Of a stretch of 35,552 bases of DNA, positions 14,714 to 27,800 are shown in pieces (the first letter of the stretch is position 1; each line of letters opens with the position of its first letter). A model generated the notes under the pieces. It ran no database searches. It was not told where the DNA came from and was given only the letters and a program-made list of their open reading frames with translations. Position numbers and translations under genes: made by a program. The stretch comes from Pirellulaceae bacterium (lineage in GTDB: Bacteria; Planctomycetota; Planctomycetia; Pirellulales; Pirellulaceae), in contig JAHDXO010000012.1 in assembly GCA_023382975.1 (NCBI GenBank), positions 1 to 35,552 on the forward strand. Reading direction: 5' to 3'.

Positions 14714-17700
14714 ATGGGATCTCAATGGAGTTTTCGGACGAGTGGGTCGAGTCCCAGGGTACATCAACGGATCACTCAAAGCACTTGCCGACGCCGTCTG
14801 CGGTTCGAGGTGCTCGAATCTCGCCGCTTGCTGTCGTTCACCGACCTCGCCGCAGTCGAGGGGCAATTGACCTTCGACATGCCTGGCTCCGGGCCACAGC
14901 CCGTATCCGGCGAGGTGGTCAGTCTCTACCGGGATGACGGAGATGGGCTCTTCGACAGCACCGTCGATACGCTGACAGGCACTCGAACCACAAACGTTAA
15001 CGGTGAATACCGGTTCGACGGACTATCCACCGGAGCCTATTTTGTGGTTGGTCCCGATGCGGGGAATGCGGACGATCCAGATCGGTCTGTGCCGGTCGTG
15101 ATCACTCCGGACGACGCCCAGGGAATCGATGGCACGAAGATCGATGCCTTTGGGGCATCTCAATTCCTGGCCGCTCAGCTTCCACCCGCTGGCGTTCCTC
15201 TGGCAACTGACTCGGTGGCAGCGTCGGATGCGCTCGGCGGGCATCGGCAAGTCATCCTCGAAGCTTTGGAGGGCTCCGGAACGACCCGCGTCTGGATCAA
15301 CTATCTTGATAATCACCTGTTCAGCTACTCAGAACAAGCATCTACCTGCGGACAGGCCACGTTGATCTGGGATGGTGTCGCGGGAGATCACGTCGACGTG
15401 AACCCGACGGGCTTGGGCGGGTTCGACCTGACCCAAGATGGCGCTCAGGATTCATTCGTACTGCACATCTGGGGCAACGACGTTCCCTCGATCCAGACGC
15501 TGACGGTCTACAGTGACGAAGGTCGGGCCTCCCAGGCCGTCGTTCCCGTTCCGCTCTTTTCGCAGGATCTCTGGCAGCGAATCCGGTTCAGCGACTTTTC
15601 GCCGCTGCCGGGCCTAGCACCCGCCGATTTGACCGACGTGGGAGCCATCGTGTTCACGGTCGGCAAGGAGGGAAGTGTCAATTCCCACAAGTACGGTTTG
15701 GACTACCAGTTGAACTCGATCAATACGATTGGGCCCAAGGTTTTTCGCGCAGATCTGTCGCTCGGTTCGCAGGATTCGCCACTCAGCCTTAGCGGGCTCG
15801 TGTGGCAGGATCGGAACGGCGATGGGATCCGAAACGCGGACGAGTCGGGATGGAACGGTGCGACCGTCCACCTGCTCGACGAGAGCGAGAACGTTTTGGC
15901 AACGGCGATAACGGCGAACGATGCGCATGGAGTCGCGGGGCATTACGTGTTCGTTGACTTGCCGCCGGGGACGTACTCGGCGCAGTTCGTGTTGCCAAAC
16001 GGCTTTGAGTTCTCTCCGCAGGATGCCGATGGTCAAGGCATCGACGGTCCCTTCAATTCGGACGCCGACCCGCTGACCGGCAAGACGGCGCCAGTGACAC
16101 TGGTTGCAGGCGTCGACCGTCGGAAACTGGATTCCGGGTTGGTGGCGATCGAGGTGGAACCCGCGGACTTGGGCATCGCCATCGCCGACTCGGTCACGAT
16201 CGTCGGCGCCGGCTACGACACCATTTACGATTACGCTGTTACGATCACGAACTTCGGGCCATCGTCGGCCTTCAACGTCGTAATGACGGATCTCTGGCCC
16301 GAGTCCCTGACTCGCATCGACCTCGTCTATTCCACGGGGACGGTGGCCAATTTGGCCGGTGGCGATTTCCAGTGGTGGATCGACAGCTTAGCACCCGGCC
16401 AGTCGGTGGAACTGACGGCGACGTACCGGATCGGCGGGGACGCCAGCGGAGCGATCACCAACACGGTGTCAGTGGCGGCTGATACAGCGGATCCGAATCT
16501 GCTGAACAACGTGGCTTCGGACACCAATACGGTCGGGACGCTGTTCCTTCACGGCACTGCCTTCGTCGACGCCAACACAGACCATCGGTTGGGTGCCAAC
16601 GAAGCCTATCTGCAAAACGCACCGGTCCACCTATACCGTCAGGATCGCGATGGTCAATGGCCTATGATTGGCCAGTCAACCACGGATGCCAACGGCTATT
16701 ACCTGTTCGACAAGTTGGCGGCAGGAAGCTATCGCATCGTTCAGGGGGACGTCTCGCCGTTGGGCTTTGTCTCCGGCGGCACGCAGATCCGCTCGGACGT
16801 GTACCAGGCAATTCCGCTGAGTCCGGCAGCAATTCAGGTCGAGTTGGCGGAACCGCTCCGCTCGCAATTCACCGGTCTGGGGACGAATCAGTTGGTGAAC
16901 CTGAACCGATTCGGCGTTGCCTCGAACTACGTCCGAGCAGGGCAACTGCGATTTCGCTCGAGCAACGATGAGGGCGAGAACTTCGGTCCCTTGTTCAACA
17001 CGTTCAGCGTCGACTTGTATCACGCACTGGTTTCCGTGGGAGACACGTTCGCCCCTGTGGCCGAGACCTCCCCGCGTTTTCCGGGCCTGGAGCAGAATCG
17101 CGGACGCATGGGGTTCCTGTTCAATCAATTCGGCACCGTTGAGCAGGGCTCGACGCTTTCCGCCGCATTGAACCTGGCCTTGTGGGAATTGGCCTACGAC
17201 GACACGCCGAATCTGCTTACGGGCAACTTTCGGGCCTCGGCCAGTTCGGCCACCATGGCTTGGGCCAACTACTACCTGAACATCTCGGTCGGCAAACACG
17301 AGGCCGCGATGTTCCTGAACGTGGACGATGTCGTGCTTCACCCAGCGGATCCCACGCAGATCTCCCGCAGCACGGGAATTCTCGCGCAGGGCAGTTTCAA
17401 CTTCGCCAACGTTCCTATGCCCGTCATGCAGGAATTCCTGTCCGAAAGTGACACGGAACCAACGGCGCCGGCGAACGTTCGATCGGCGGCCCCGCAGCCA
17501 GTGGCTGCGGTGCAGTTGCCCGGCGGGCGAGGCACGAACAAGGTGGAAATCCACGTCCAGGGTGACGATTTGGTGGTCATGAACGGACGCACGCAACTGC
17601 TGCGCGAGCCCTGGGCGGACCTCGGTCGGCTGGAAATCGCCGGAGCCGACAATAAGGCGGACGCGATTACGTTGAATGTTGGCAAGAGCGGCATTTTGCC

Positions 17701-18610
17701 GTCGTTGGAGATCGTGGTGGACGGCGGTATCGGCTCGCAAACCGACACCTTGACGATCCTGGGCACAGCGGGTGACGACGTGCTGTCCGTCGAGCGGGAC
17801 CGTGTGCTGGTCAACGGTCAGTTGGTTGTGTCCTTTCAAAACGTACGGCAGGTCTCCGTGAATGGCGGTGCCGGCCATGACACGTACGCGATCACCGCGA
17901 TGCCAGATTCGTTGTCCATTACCGACAAGCATAAGACCGGTATCGACACGCTGGACTTCTCCGGGGCCGAGCGTGGCGTGATCGTCGATTTGAACTCGAC
18001 TCGCGCCCAGCAGGTGTTCGCCGGGCAGTTGGCACTGAAGAGCAAACTGGAGAACCTGATCGGCACACCGTTCGACGACAGGCTGTACGGCAACAATTTG
18101 GCGAACCGGATTTGGGGCGGCGACGGCAACGACTGGATCGATGGCCGTGGCGGCAACGATTGGCTCGACGGCGAGCGTGGCGACGACACGCTGGTCGGCG
18201 GAGCCGGAAACGACGTCCTGATCGGTGGCGAAGGCGACGACACCCTGATCGGGACGTCGGGCAAGAACCTTCTTGTCGGCGGCTTGGGCTCGGATACTTT
18301 GATCGGTGGTTCGAGCGAGGATCTCCTTGTGGGAAGAGTCGTCGATTTCGAGGCGAATGATGCCGCGTTGACGGACATCATGCGTGTCTGGACGTCCAAG
18401 AGCCGTTTGGATGCCCGAGTGGACACGATCCGCGACAAGTATCTCAACTCGGAAGAACGCCACGTGATCGAGTCGCATCCAGGCGAGCTGCACCAGTCCA
18501 CCAATCGACTCGCAGGCGGACGAGGAAGCGATTGGTTCTGGCTATTCGAAGGTGATCTTATCGATGGAATGCTAGACAAGAACGATATTGTGGAGCGTCT
18601 GCAATTTTGA
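14714..18610 (+). CDS. Giant LEPR-XLL-type secreted protein with SdrD-B, DUF11, TED-like and RTX domains
   Basis: The protein is 1298 aa; ATG 14714 follows AAGGA. The Arg-rich leader contains FEVLESRRLL (about 31-40). Residues about 41-355 form the same N-terminal module as in the giants at 5213 and 18832. Then come: an SdrD-B-like unit (LVWQDRNGDGIRNADE, about 357-475); a DUF11-like domain (DYAVTITNFGPSSAFNV, about 486-610); a second SdrD-like unit (about 613-690); a thioester-domain-like segment (about 733-860; FSVDLYH, LNLALWELAYDD); a beta-rich block; RTX-type nonapeptides (GGDGNDWIDGRGGND, about 1132-1209); and a tail with GGRGSDWF. The Cys expected in the TED-like motif is Ser765. RTX repeats bind Ca2+ and are typical of secreted proteins; no type I exporter is nearby. 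The C-terminal block is close in DNA sequence to that of the next gene. Confidence 0.92.
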   Translation: MGSQWSFRTSGSSPRVHQRITQSTCRRRLRFEVLESRRLLSFTDLAAVEGQLTFDMPGSGPQPVSGEVVSLYRDDGDGLFDSTVDTLTGTRTTNVNGEYRFDGLSTGAYFVVGPDAGNADDPDRSVPVVITPDDAQGIDGTKIDAFGASQFLAAQLPPAGVPLATDSVAASDALGGHRQVILEALEGSGTTRVWINYLDNHLFSYSEQASTCGQATLIWDGVAGDHVDVNPTGLGGFDLTQDGAQDSFVLHIWGNDVPSIQTLTVYSDEGRASQAVVPVPLFSQDLWQRIRFSDFSPLPGLAPADLTDVGAIVFTVGKEGSVNSHKYGLDYQLNSINTIGPKVFRADLSLGSQDSPLSLSGLVWQDRNGDGIRNADESGWNGATVHLLDESENVLATAITANDAHGVAGHYVFVDLPPGTYSAQFVLPNGFEFSPQDADGQGIDGPFNSDADPLTGKTAPVTLVAGVDRRKLDSGLVAIEVEPADLGIAIADSVTIVGAGYDTIYDYAVTITNFGPSSAFNVVMTDLWPESLTRIDLVYSTGTVANLAGGDFQWWIDSLAPGQSVELTATYRIGGDASGAITNTVSVAADTADPNLLNNVASDTNTVGTLFLHGTAFVDANTDHRLGANEAYLQNAPVHLYRQDRDGQWPMIGQSTTDANGYYLFDKLAAGSYRIVQGDVSPLGFVSGGTQIRSDVYQAIPLSPAAIQVELAEPLRSQFTGLGTNQLVNLNRFGVASNYVRAGQLRFRSSNDEGENFGPLFNTFSVDLYHALVSVGDTFAPVAETSPRFPGLEQNRGRMGFLFNQFGTVEQGSTLSAALNLALWELAYDDTPNLLTGNFRASASSATMAWANYYLNISVGKHEAAMFLNVDDVVLHPADPTQISRSTGILAQGSFNFANVPMPVMQEFLSESDTEPTAPANVRSAAPQPVAAVQLPGGRGTNKVEIHVQGDDLVVMNGRTQLLREPWADLGRLEIAGADNKADAITLNVGKSGILPSLEIVVDGGIGSQTDTLTILGTAGDDVLSVERDRVLVNGQLVVSFQNVRQVSVNGGAGHDTYAITAMPDSLSITDKHKTGIDTLDFSGAERGVIVDLNSTRAQQVFAGQLALKSKLENLIGTPFDDRLYGNNLANRIWGGDGNDWIDGRGGNDWLDGERGDDTLVGGAGNDVLIGGEGDDTLIGTSGKNLLVGGLGSDTLIGGSSEDLLVGRVVDFEANDAALTDIMRVWTSKSRLDARVDTIRDKYLNSEERHVIESHPGELHQSTNRLAGGRGSDWFWLFEGDLIDGMLDKNDIVERLQF

Positions 18611-18756
18611 TCCGAGCTTGAACTCAACTTTGTTCCGCGAGTTGTCGGACCAAGACGGCTTGCGAACCTTATCTCTCGGCCCTTTGCATATAGGAGGTCG
18701 AAAGCAGCACATCTGGCCCTGCCGCTGTCACCGATTTCATGCATGCCGTGCGGTGA

Positions 18757-18767
18757 ACTGGTATACT
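18757..18767 (+). promoter_or_regulatory. Extended -10 promoter of the largest giant gene
   Basis: TATACT (18762-18767) is preceded by TGG (18759-18761), an extended -10 element, about 60 nt before ATG 18832 in the 221-bp gap after the previous gene. No good -35 box lies 17 bp upstream. It suggests the fourth giant gene has its own promoter rather than depending on read-through. Confidence 0.4.
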
Positions 18768-18831
18768 GCGCGCTGTCGAATCGGAAGATGAAACAGACGG
18801 ATTCCAGCAACTGGCATGAAAGGGCAGACAG

Positions 18832-21800
18832 ATGGCGCCGAAATCAAGGCAGCAAACAACGCGACCCGGAAATCGCCTTTGTCAGGGCGCGACAAGTGTT
18901 GGCCGCAAACGGCGTATGCTGCTCGAACCATTGGAAGACCGACGCTTGCTGGCGATCACCAATCTTGCCGCCATCGAAGGCACATTGTTCTACCACGTGC
19001 CCGACGCTCCTCGCGTGCCGGTTCCCGGTGAGATTATCCGCCTGTACGAAGACGACGGGGACGGAGTCTTCGACAGCGGCATCGATTCCCTGGAAGCCAC
19101 GGACGTAACCGATGCCAATGGGAAGTACCGCTTCGACGGACTTTCGGCGGGCAAGTACTTCGTCGTCCAACCACCGGATCTTAGCGGGACCATCGACCCG
19201 CCGCCTGCCCCGCTCGTGGTCACTGTGGACATCACGCCCACAGACGCGGCCGGAGTCGAAGGCGTGCAAATCGATGACTTCGCGACGGAACAATTGCTGA
19301 CAGCCCAGTTGCCTCCCGAGGGTACGCCTTTGGTGAGCAGTTCGGTAGCGGCGTCCGACGCAGTGAAAGGACACCGGCAAGTAATCGTTCAGGCCGTCTC
19401 GGGGACCGGCACTGCGAATGTGGCGATCGATGCCAATGCCAACGGCCTCTTTAGCTACTCGGAGAGCCCGGCAACCCGAGGCAATGCCACCGTGTTCTGG
19501 GACGGTGTTGCCGGAGACCACACGACGGTAAATCCGATCGGCCTGGGAGGCGTGGACTTGACCGGGGATGGCATACAGGATTCCTTCGTGTTGAACATAC
19601 CGACCAGCGACATCCCCGCCTCTCAGACACTCATCGTTTACTCGAGCGAGACCAACGCTTCCCAAATTCAAATTCCTGTCCCGTTTCTTGCCGAGGATCT
19701 CCAGCAAGTCGTCGAGTTCAGTGATTTTGTTCCTCTTCCCGGTTTTGGCCCTGCTGACTTCACCGATGTCGGCGCCATCGTCTTCAAGATCAGCAAGGAT
19801 CCGTCTCCCAGCCTCGATATATTCGGTTTGGACTACCAACTCGAGTACATCAGGACCGTTGGCCCCACCGTCCTCAAGGTCGATCTTCCGTATGATCTCG
19901 GCGCCAGCCTGGGCGATTTCGTGTGGATCGACGTGAACGGGAACGGGATTCAGAACGCGGGCGAACCGGATTTGAACGGGGTGACGGTGAACCTGCTGGA
20001 TTCCGTCGGTAGCGTGATCAACACCACGGTCACGGCCAACAATGGCGGCGGCAGTCCGGGCTACTACCAGTTCACGCATTTGGCGCCGGGCACGTACTCG
20101 GTGCAGTTCGTGCTGCCGGGCGGCTATGTGTTCACGCCGCAGAACGCGGACGGGTTGGGCGTCAACGGGCCGGTCAATTCGGACGCCAGTCCGCTGACGG
20201 GCATCACGCCGTCGGTGACGCTGGTCTCTGGCCAAACGAATTTGAACGTGGACGCGGGCTTGTACCAGCCGGCCAGTTTGGGCGACTTCGTATGGATCGA
20301 CCAAAACGGGAACGGTATTCAGAACGCGGGCGAACCGGGGCTGAACGGCGTGACCGTGAATTTGTTGGATTCCGGCGGCAGCGTGATCGGAACGACGGTC
20401 ACGGCCAACAACGGCGGCGGCAGTCCGGGCTACTATCGGTTCACGGGCCTGGCGCCGGGCACGTACTCGGTGCAGTTCGTGTTGCCTAATGATTTCGAGT
20501 TTTCGCCGCAGAACGCGGACGGGCTAGGCGTCAACGGGCCGGTCAATTCGGACGCCAATCCGGTCACGGGCGTGACGCCGCAAGTAACGCTGGTCTCCGG
20601 GCAAACGAATTTGAACGTGGATGCGGGACTGTATCAGCCGGCCAGTCTGGGCGATTTCGTGTGGATCGACTCGAACGGGAACGGGATTCAGAACGCGGGC
20701 GAACCGGGGCTGAACGGCTTGACCGTGAACTTGCTGAACGCAGGCGGCAGCGTGATCGGGACGACGGTCACGGCCAACAACGGCGGCGGTAGTCCGGGCT
20801 ACTACCAGTTCACGGGTCTGGCGCCGGGCACGTACTCGGTGCAGTTCGTGCTGCCGGGCGGCTACGCGTTCACGCCGCAGAACGCGGACGGCCTGGGCGT
20901 CAACGGACCGGTCAACTCGGACGCCAATCCGGTGACGGGCGTAACCCCGCAGGTGACGTTGGTCTCTGGCCAAACGAATTTGAACGTGGACGCGGGCTTG
21001 TACCAGCCGGCCAGTTTGGGCGACTTCGTATGGATCGACCAAAACGGGAACGGGATTCAGAACGCGGGCGAGCCGGGGCTGAACGGCGTGACCGTGAACC
21101 TGTTGAACGCAGGCGGCAGCGTGATCGGAACGACGGTCACGGCCAACAACGGCGGCGGCAGCCCGGGCTACTACCAGTTCACGGGTTTGGCGCCGGGCAC
21201 GTACTCGGTGCAGTTCGTGCTGCCGAGCGGCTACGCGTTCACGCCGCAGAACGCGGACGGCCTGGGTGTCAACGGGCCAGTCAACTCGGATGCGAATCCG
21301 GTGACGGGTGTGACGCCGCAGGTAACGCTGGTCTCCGGCCAAACGAATTTAAACGTGGACGCGGGCTTGTACCAGCCGGCCAGTTTGGGCGACTTCGTAT
21401 GGATCGACCTGAACGGAAACGGGATTCAGAACGCGGGCGAACCAGGGCTGAACGGCGTGACCGTGAACTTGCTGAACGCAGGCGGCAGCGTGATCGGGAC
21501 GACGGTCACGGCCAACAACGGCGGCGGCAGTCCGGGCTACTACCAGTTCACCGGTCTGGCACCGGGCACGTACTCGGTGCAGTTCGTGCTGCCGGGCGGG
21601 TACGCGTTCACGCCGCAGAACGCGGACGGCCTGGGTGTCAACGGGCCGGTCAATTCGGACGCCAACCCGGCGACGGGCGTGACGCCGCAGGTAACGCTGG
21701 TCTCCGGCCAAACCAATTTGAACGTGGACGCGGGACTGTACCAGCCGGCCAGTCTGGGCGACTTCGTATGGATCGACCAAAACGGGAACGGGATTCAGAA

Positions 21801-24800
21801 CGCGGGCGAACCGGGGCGGAACGGCGTGACCGTGAACTTGCTGAACGCGGGCGGCGGTGTGATCGGAACGACGGTCACGGCCAACAACGGCAGCGGCAAT
21901 CCAGGCTACTACCAGTTCACCGGTCTGGCGCCGGGCACGTACTCGGTCCAGTTCGTGCTGCCGAATGATTTTGAGTTTTCGCCGCAGAACGCGGACGGGC
22001 TAGGCGTCAACGGACCGGTGAATTCGGACGCCAACCCAGTCACGGGCGCGACTCCCTCGGTAACGCTGGTGTCGGGCACGAACAATCCGAACCTGGACGC
22101 GGGCCTGTTGCAGGGCACTGATCTGGGGATCACGAAGATCGATTGTGTGACCTCGGTCGGCGCAGGTTACGACACGATCTACGAGTACGAAATCACGGTG
22201 ACCAATCACGGGCCGTCTCTGGCTGAGAATGTGATCGTGACGGATACTTGGCCTGACTTCTTGACTCGCATCTCGCTGGTCTACTCCGTGGGGACTGTCA
22301 ACGAGTTGCCGGGCGGCGACTTCGAGTGGCTGATCGGCGACCTGGATGTTGGTGAGTCCGTTGAATTGAGATTCGAATACGTCGTCGACGCCGGTGCCAG
22401 CGGCGAGATCACCAACACGGCAACGGTGGTCTCGGATACGCTAGACTCCAATCAGTTGAACAATACGGCTTCGGACACGAACACGGTCGGGACGCTCTTC
22501 ATTCACGGCACCGCCTTCATCGACAGCAACGGCAACAATCGGCTCGACCCCAGCGAGGGCTATAAACCCGATGCACCGATCTATTTGTACTACCAAGGCT
22601 GCGACGGCCTGTGGGTGTTGATCGCCGAAACCACCACAGACGCGAACGGTTACTACCTGTTCGAAAACTTGGCGCCGGGGAACTACCGGGTGGTCGAAGG
22701 CGACGTAACGCACCTGGGGTACACGCAGGGCGGCACCCAGATACGCTCGGATGTCTACGAGGCGTGGCAGTTGGATCCGGCGACGATCCAAATCGAGTTG
22801 ATCGAGCCGTTGACGGCACGGCTCGCCAGTTTTTCCGCGATCCAGTTCGTCAATGTAAACCGCTTCGGCGTGGCGCTGAATTCGATCCGCGCCGGCCAAT
22901 TGCAGATGAGGTTGAGTAACGACGGCGGCGCGACATTCGGGCCGTCGTTCTATTCATTCTGCATCGATTTGTATCATGGCCTGATCTCAGCCGGGGACAC
23001 GTATGACGTGGTGGCTGAGACAGCGCCCCGCTTTCCCGGCTTGGAACAGAACATCGGACGCATCGGTTTTCTGTTCAACCAGTTCGGCACGGCGGCTCTG
23101 GGAGCGACGAACGCCGCGGCGTTGAATTTGGCGTTGTGGGAACTGGTGTACGATGTGACGCCGAATCTGACCGCCGGCAATTTCCGAGCGTCGGCCAGTA
23201 GTGCGACGATGAGCTGGGCAAACTACTACTTGAACGTGTCGGCTGGCAAGTACGAGGCGGTAGTGTTCCTGAATGTGGACGATCCGTCCGTCGATCCGAC
23301 GGATCCCATCGAGAATTCTCGGCGCCAGGGCGTCGTTGCGCAGACCAGTTACAATTTCGCCAACGTCCCCGCGCCGAGTACCGTCGCGCTGGGCGACTTC
23401 GTGTGGGTGGACCGGAACGGCAACGGGATTCAAGATGCGGGCGAGTCGGGCTTGAACGGCGTGACGGTGCGGCTGTTGGACGCCGGTGGGAATGTGGTCG
23501 GCACGACGGTGACTGCCAACAACACGGGAGGCAACCCGGGCTACTACTCGTTCACGGGCCGGCCGCCGGGAACCTATTCGGTCGAGTTCGTGTTGCCGGG
23601 TGGCTATGCGTTTTCGCCGCAGGACGCGGACGGTCAAGGCATCAATGGCCCGTTCAACTCGGATGCCGATCCGGCGACGGGCAGGACGGGTCAAGTGACG
23701 CTGGCTGCGGGACAGACCAATCTGAACCTGGACGCGGGGCTGTACCGGCCGGCGGCTTTGGGCGACTTTGTATGGGTGGACCTGAATGCCGACGGAATCC
23801 AGAACGTGGGCGAACCGGGACTGAACGGCGTGACGGTCCAACTGCTGGACGCCGGAGGTAGTGTCATCGACACCACCGTGACTGCCAATAACGGAGGTGG
23901 CAGTCCAGGCTACTACCTGTTCGCCGGGCTGTCGCCGGGAACTTATTCCGTGCAATTCGTGTTGCCGAGCGGCTACACATTCTCGCCTCAAAACGCGGAC
24001 GGGAATGGCGTGAACGGGATCTTCAATTCCGACGCCAATCCGCTTACGGGCACGACGCCGTCGGTGACCTTGGTGTCGGGACAAACCAATTTGAACGTGG
24101 ATGCCGGGCTGGTGCGCGACGCGGTCGAGGACGCGAACCTGGGCATTACCAAGATCGATTGCGTGACATCGATCGGAGCCGGGTATGGGACGATCTACGA
24201 ATACAGCATCGTGGTCACCAATCACGGCCCGTCCCCGGCCGAGGATGTGGCCGTGCTGGACACTTGGCCGGATTTCCTGACGCGTACGGGACTGAGTTCT
24301 TCCGTGGGCGCGGTCAACGAATTGCCGGGCGGCGACTTCGAGTGGCTGATCGGGAATCTGGCGGCTGGCGAGTCGGTCGAATTGACCGTAACGTACACGG
24401 TCGACGCGGACGCCTCGGGGGAGATTACCAACACAGCGACGGTCGTGTCGTCCACGCCGGATTCGGACTTGTCCAACAACACGGCCTCGGACACCAACAC
24501 TGTCGGGACGCTGTTCATTCAGGGCACGGCTTTCGTCGACGAAAACGGAAACAACCAGCTCGATCCCGACGAAGGGTACAAGCCCGACGCTCCGATTTAC
24601 TTGTACTACCAGGGCTGCGACGGCCTGTGGGTGTTGATCGCGGAAACGCACACGGATGAAAACGGCTACTACATCTTCGAAAACCTGGCGCCCGGCAATT
24701 ACCGGGTGGTCGAGGGCGACGTGTCGCACTTGGGATACGTCGCCAGCGGAACTCAGATCCTGTCGGACGTGTACGAGGCGTCGCAGTTGAACCCGTCGAC

Positions 24801-27800
24801 GATTCAGATCGAGTTGAACGAACCGCTGCTGGCGACGCTGCTCATTTTCTCGAGTGTTCAACTGGTCGATGTGGAGCGGTTTGGCGTGGACTTGGGGTTC
24901 ATTCACGCCGGACAGTTGTTGTTCGAGGTCAGTGACGACGGCGGCGCGACCTTCGGCGAGCCGTTCCTGACGTTCTGCATCGACCTGTATCACGATCTGC
25001 TGACGCCCGAACTGCCCTTCGACGTGGTGGCCGAACTGGCGCCGCGTTTCCCCGGTTTGGAGCAGAACGTCGGGCGGATCGGTTTCCTGTTCAACCAGTT
25101 CGGCACCGCCCCGCTAACGGCGGCCAACGCGGCCGGAATGAATCTGGCACTGTGGGAGTTGGTGTACGACGTCACCCCCGATCTGTCCGCCGGCAATTTC
25201 CGGGCTTCGGGCGGCACGGACGCGATGAATTGGGCCAATTACTACTTGGGGGTTTCCGCCGGCAAACACGAAGCCGTGTTGTTTCTGAACGTACCCGATG
25301 TGATTGTCAATCCAGCAATCCCGATCAAGATGACTCGCAATCAGGGAATTCTGGCGCAGGGCAGTTTCAATTTTGGCAATGTGCCCGTGACCAGTCCGGC
25401 CAGGTTGGGCGATTTTGTCTGGCGCGATGCGAATGGCAACGGAATACAGGACGCGGGCGAGCCGGGGCTGAACGGCGTGACGGTGAACCTGCTGGATTCC
25501 GGTGGCAGCGTGATCGACACCACAGTCACGGCCAACAACGTCGGCGGCGTTCCAGGTTACTATCAGTTCACGGATCTTGCGCCGGGCACGTACTCGGTGC
25601 AGTTCGTGTTGCCGAGTGGCTACGTTTTCTCGCCGCAGAACGCCGACGGCCTGGGTGTCAACGGGCCAGTCAACTCGGACGCCGACACTGTGACGGGCGT
25701 CACGCCGTCGGTGACGCTGGTCTCGGGCGAGAACAATCCGAACCTGGACGCGGGCTTGTACCAGCCGGCCAGTCTGGGCGATTTCGTGTGGATCGACTTG
25801 AACGGAAACGGGATTCAGAACGCGGGCGAGCCGGGCTTGAACGGGGTGACCGTGAATTTGCTGAGCGCGGGCGGCAGCGTGATCGACACCACGGTCACGG
25901 CCAACAACGGCGGCGGCAATCCGGGCTACTACCGGTTCACGGATTTGGTGCCGGGGACGTACTCGGTGCAGTTCGTGTTGCCGAGCGGCTACGTGTTCTC
26001 GCCGCAGAATGCCGACGGTTTAGGCGTCAACGGATCGGTCAATTCGGACGCCAATCCGGTCACGGGCATCACGCCTATGGTGACCCTGGTCTCGGGCCAA
26101 ACCAATCTGAACGTGGATGCAGGGCTGGTGCGCGAAGTGGCGGATGCGGATCTGGCCATTGCAAAGACCGATTGCGTCGATTCGGTCGGTGCCGGGCACG
26201 CCACGACCTATGAATACACGATCACGGTGACCAATCACGGCCCGGCTCCGGCCGTGGGCGTGCGCGTGCTGGACATTTGGCCCGATTTCCTGACGAGGAC
26301 GGGACTGAGCCCCTCCGTGGGCGCGGTCAACGAATTGCCGGGCGGTGATTTCGAGTGGCTCATCGGGAACTTGGCCGCGGGCGCGTCGGTCGAGTTGACG
26401 GTGACGTACACAGTCGACGCGGGAGCCAGCGGCGACATTACAAATACGGTGACCGTGGCTTCGGACTCGCCAGATCCGAATCCGCTGAACAACACCGCCT
26501 CGGACACCAACACCGTCGGAATGCTGTTCATCCACGGCACGGCGTTTATCGATGGGAACGGGAACAGCATGCTGGACGCCAACGAGGCGTACAAGCCCGA
26601 CGCTCCGATCTATCTGTACTACCAAGACTGCGATGGCAATTGGCAGTTGATCGGCGAGACGACGACGGACGAAAACGGTTATTACATCTTCGAGAATCTG
26701 GCGCCGGGCAACTACCGGGTGGTCGAAGGCGACGTCTCGTTCTTGGGATACATGTCCAGCGGAACCCAGATCCGCTCGAACGTCTACGATGCGTTCCCGT
26801 TGAACACTTCGACAATCCAGGTGGAACTGGTCGAGCCGCTCGTGGCGCGATTGTCGAGTTTCGCGGCGATCCAGACCGTGAATCTGAACCGCTTCGGAGT
26901 GCCGTTGACCAATGCCCGAGCTGGGCAGTTGCGAGTGCAGGTGAGCGACAACGGCGGCGTCAGCTTCGGACCGCTGTTCAACGCCTTCTGCATCGACCTG
27001 TACCACGCCTTGATTTCGCCCGGCGACACGTATGCCGTCGTGGCCGAGAATACACCACGTTTTCCCGGCTTGGAACAGAACGTCGGACGCATCGGCTTTT
27101 TGTACAACCAGTTCGGCACCGTCCCGCTGAGTGCGACCAACGCCGCTGCGCTGAATCTGGCGTTGTGGGAGTTGGTTTACGACGCGACCCCGAACTTGAC
27201 CGTCGGCAACTTCCGGGCATCGGCCAGTCCGGCCACCATCTCGTGGGCAAATTACTACTTGAACGTCTCGGCGGGCAAGTTCGAAGCGGTCATGTTCTTA
27301 AACGTGCCCGATCCGGTCGTCAATCCGACGGACCCGATGGAAAACTCGCGCAGCCAAGGGATCTTGTCGCAAACCAGTTTCAATTTCGCCAACGTTCCCG
27401 TGCCGGGAATCCAAGGATTCAGCGAGAGGTTTGCCGAGGACTTCAACACCTTGACGGGGACAAGCTTAGACTTCGTCGAACAGACGTTGGTACTGCCCGG
27501 CGGACGAGGCACGAACAAAGTCGAGGTTTCTTTTCAAGGTGATGATTTGGTGGTCATGAGCGGTCGCACGCAACTATTGCGGCAGCCGTGGGCCGAACTG
27601 AACCGGCTGACCATCGTCGGCGCCGACAACAAGGCGGACGCGATTACGTTGAACTTGGGGAAAGGTGGCATTCTGCCACCGTTGGAGATCGTGGTGGACG
27701 GCGGTATCGGCTCGCAAACCGACACCCTGACGATCCTGGGCACAGCGGGCGACGACGTGCTGTCCGTCGAACGGGATCGTGTTCTGGTCAACGGTCCGCT

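Noticed and set aside
22987..24993. 668-codon open frame on the - strand inside the largest giant gene
   Set aside because: Antisense shadow with VVGRDRR/VHVQI-type low-complexity composition repeating with the sense repeats; no start context or family match.
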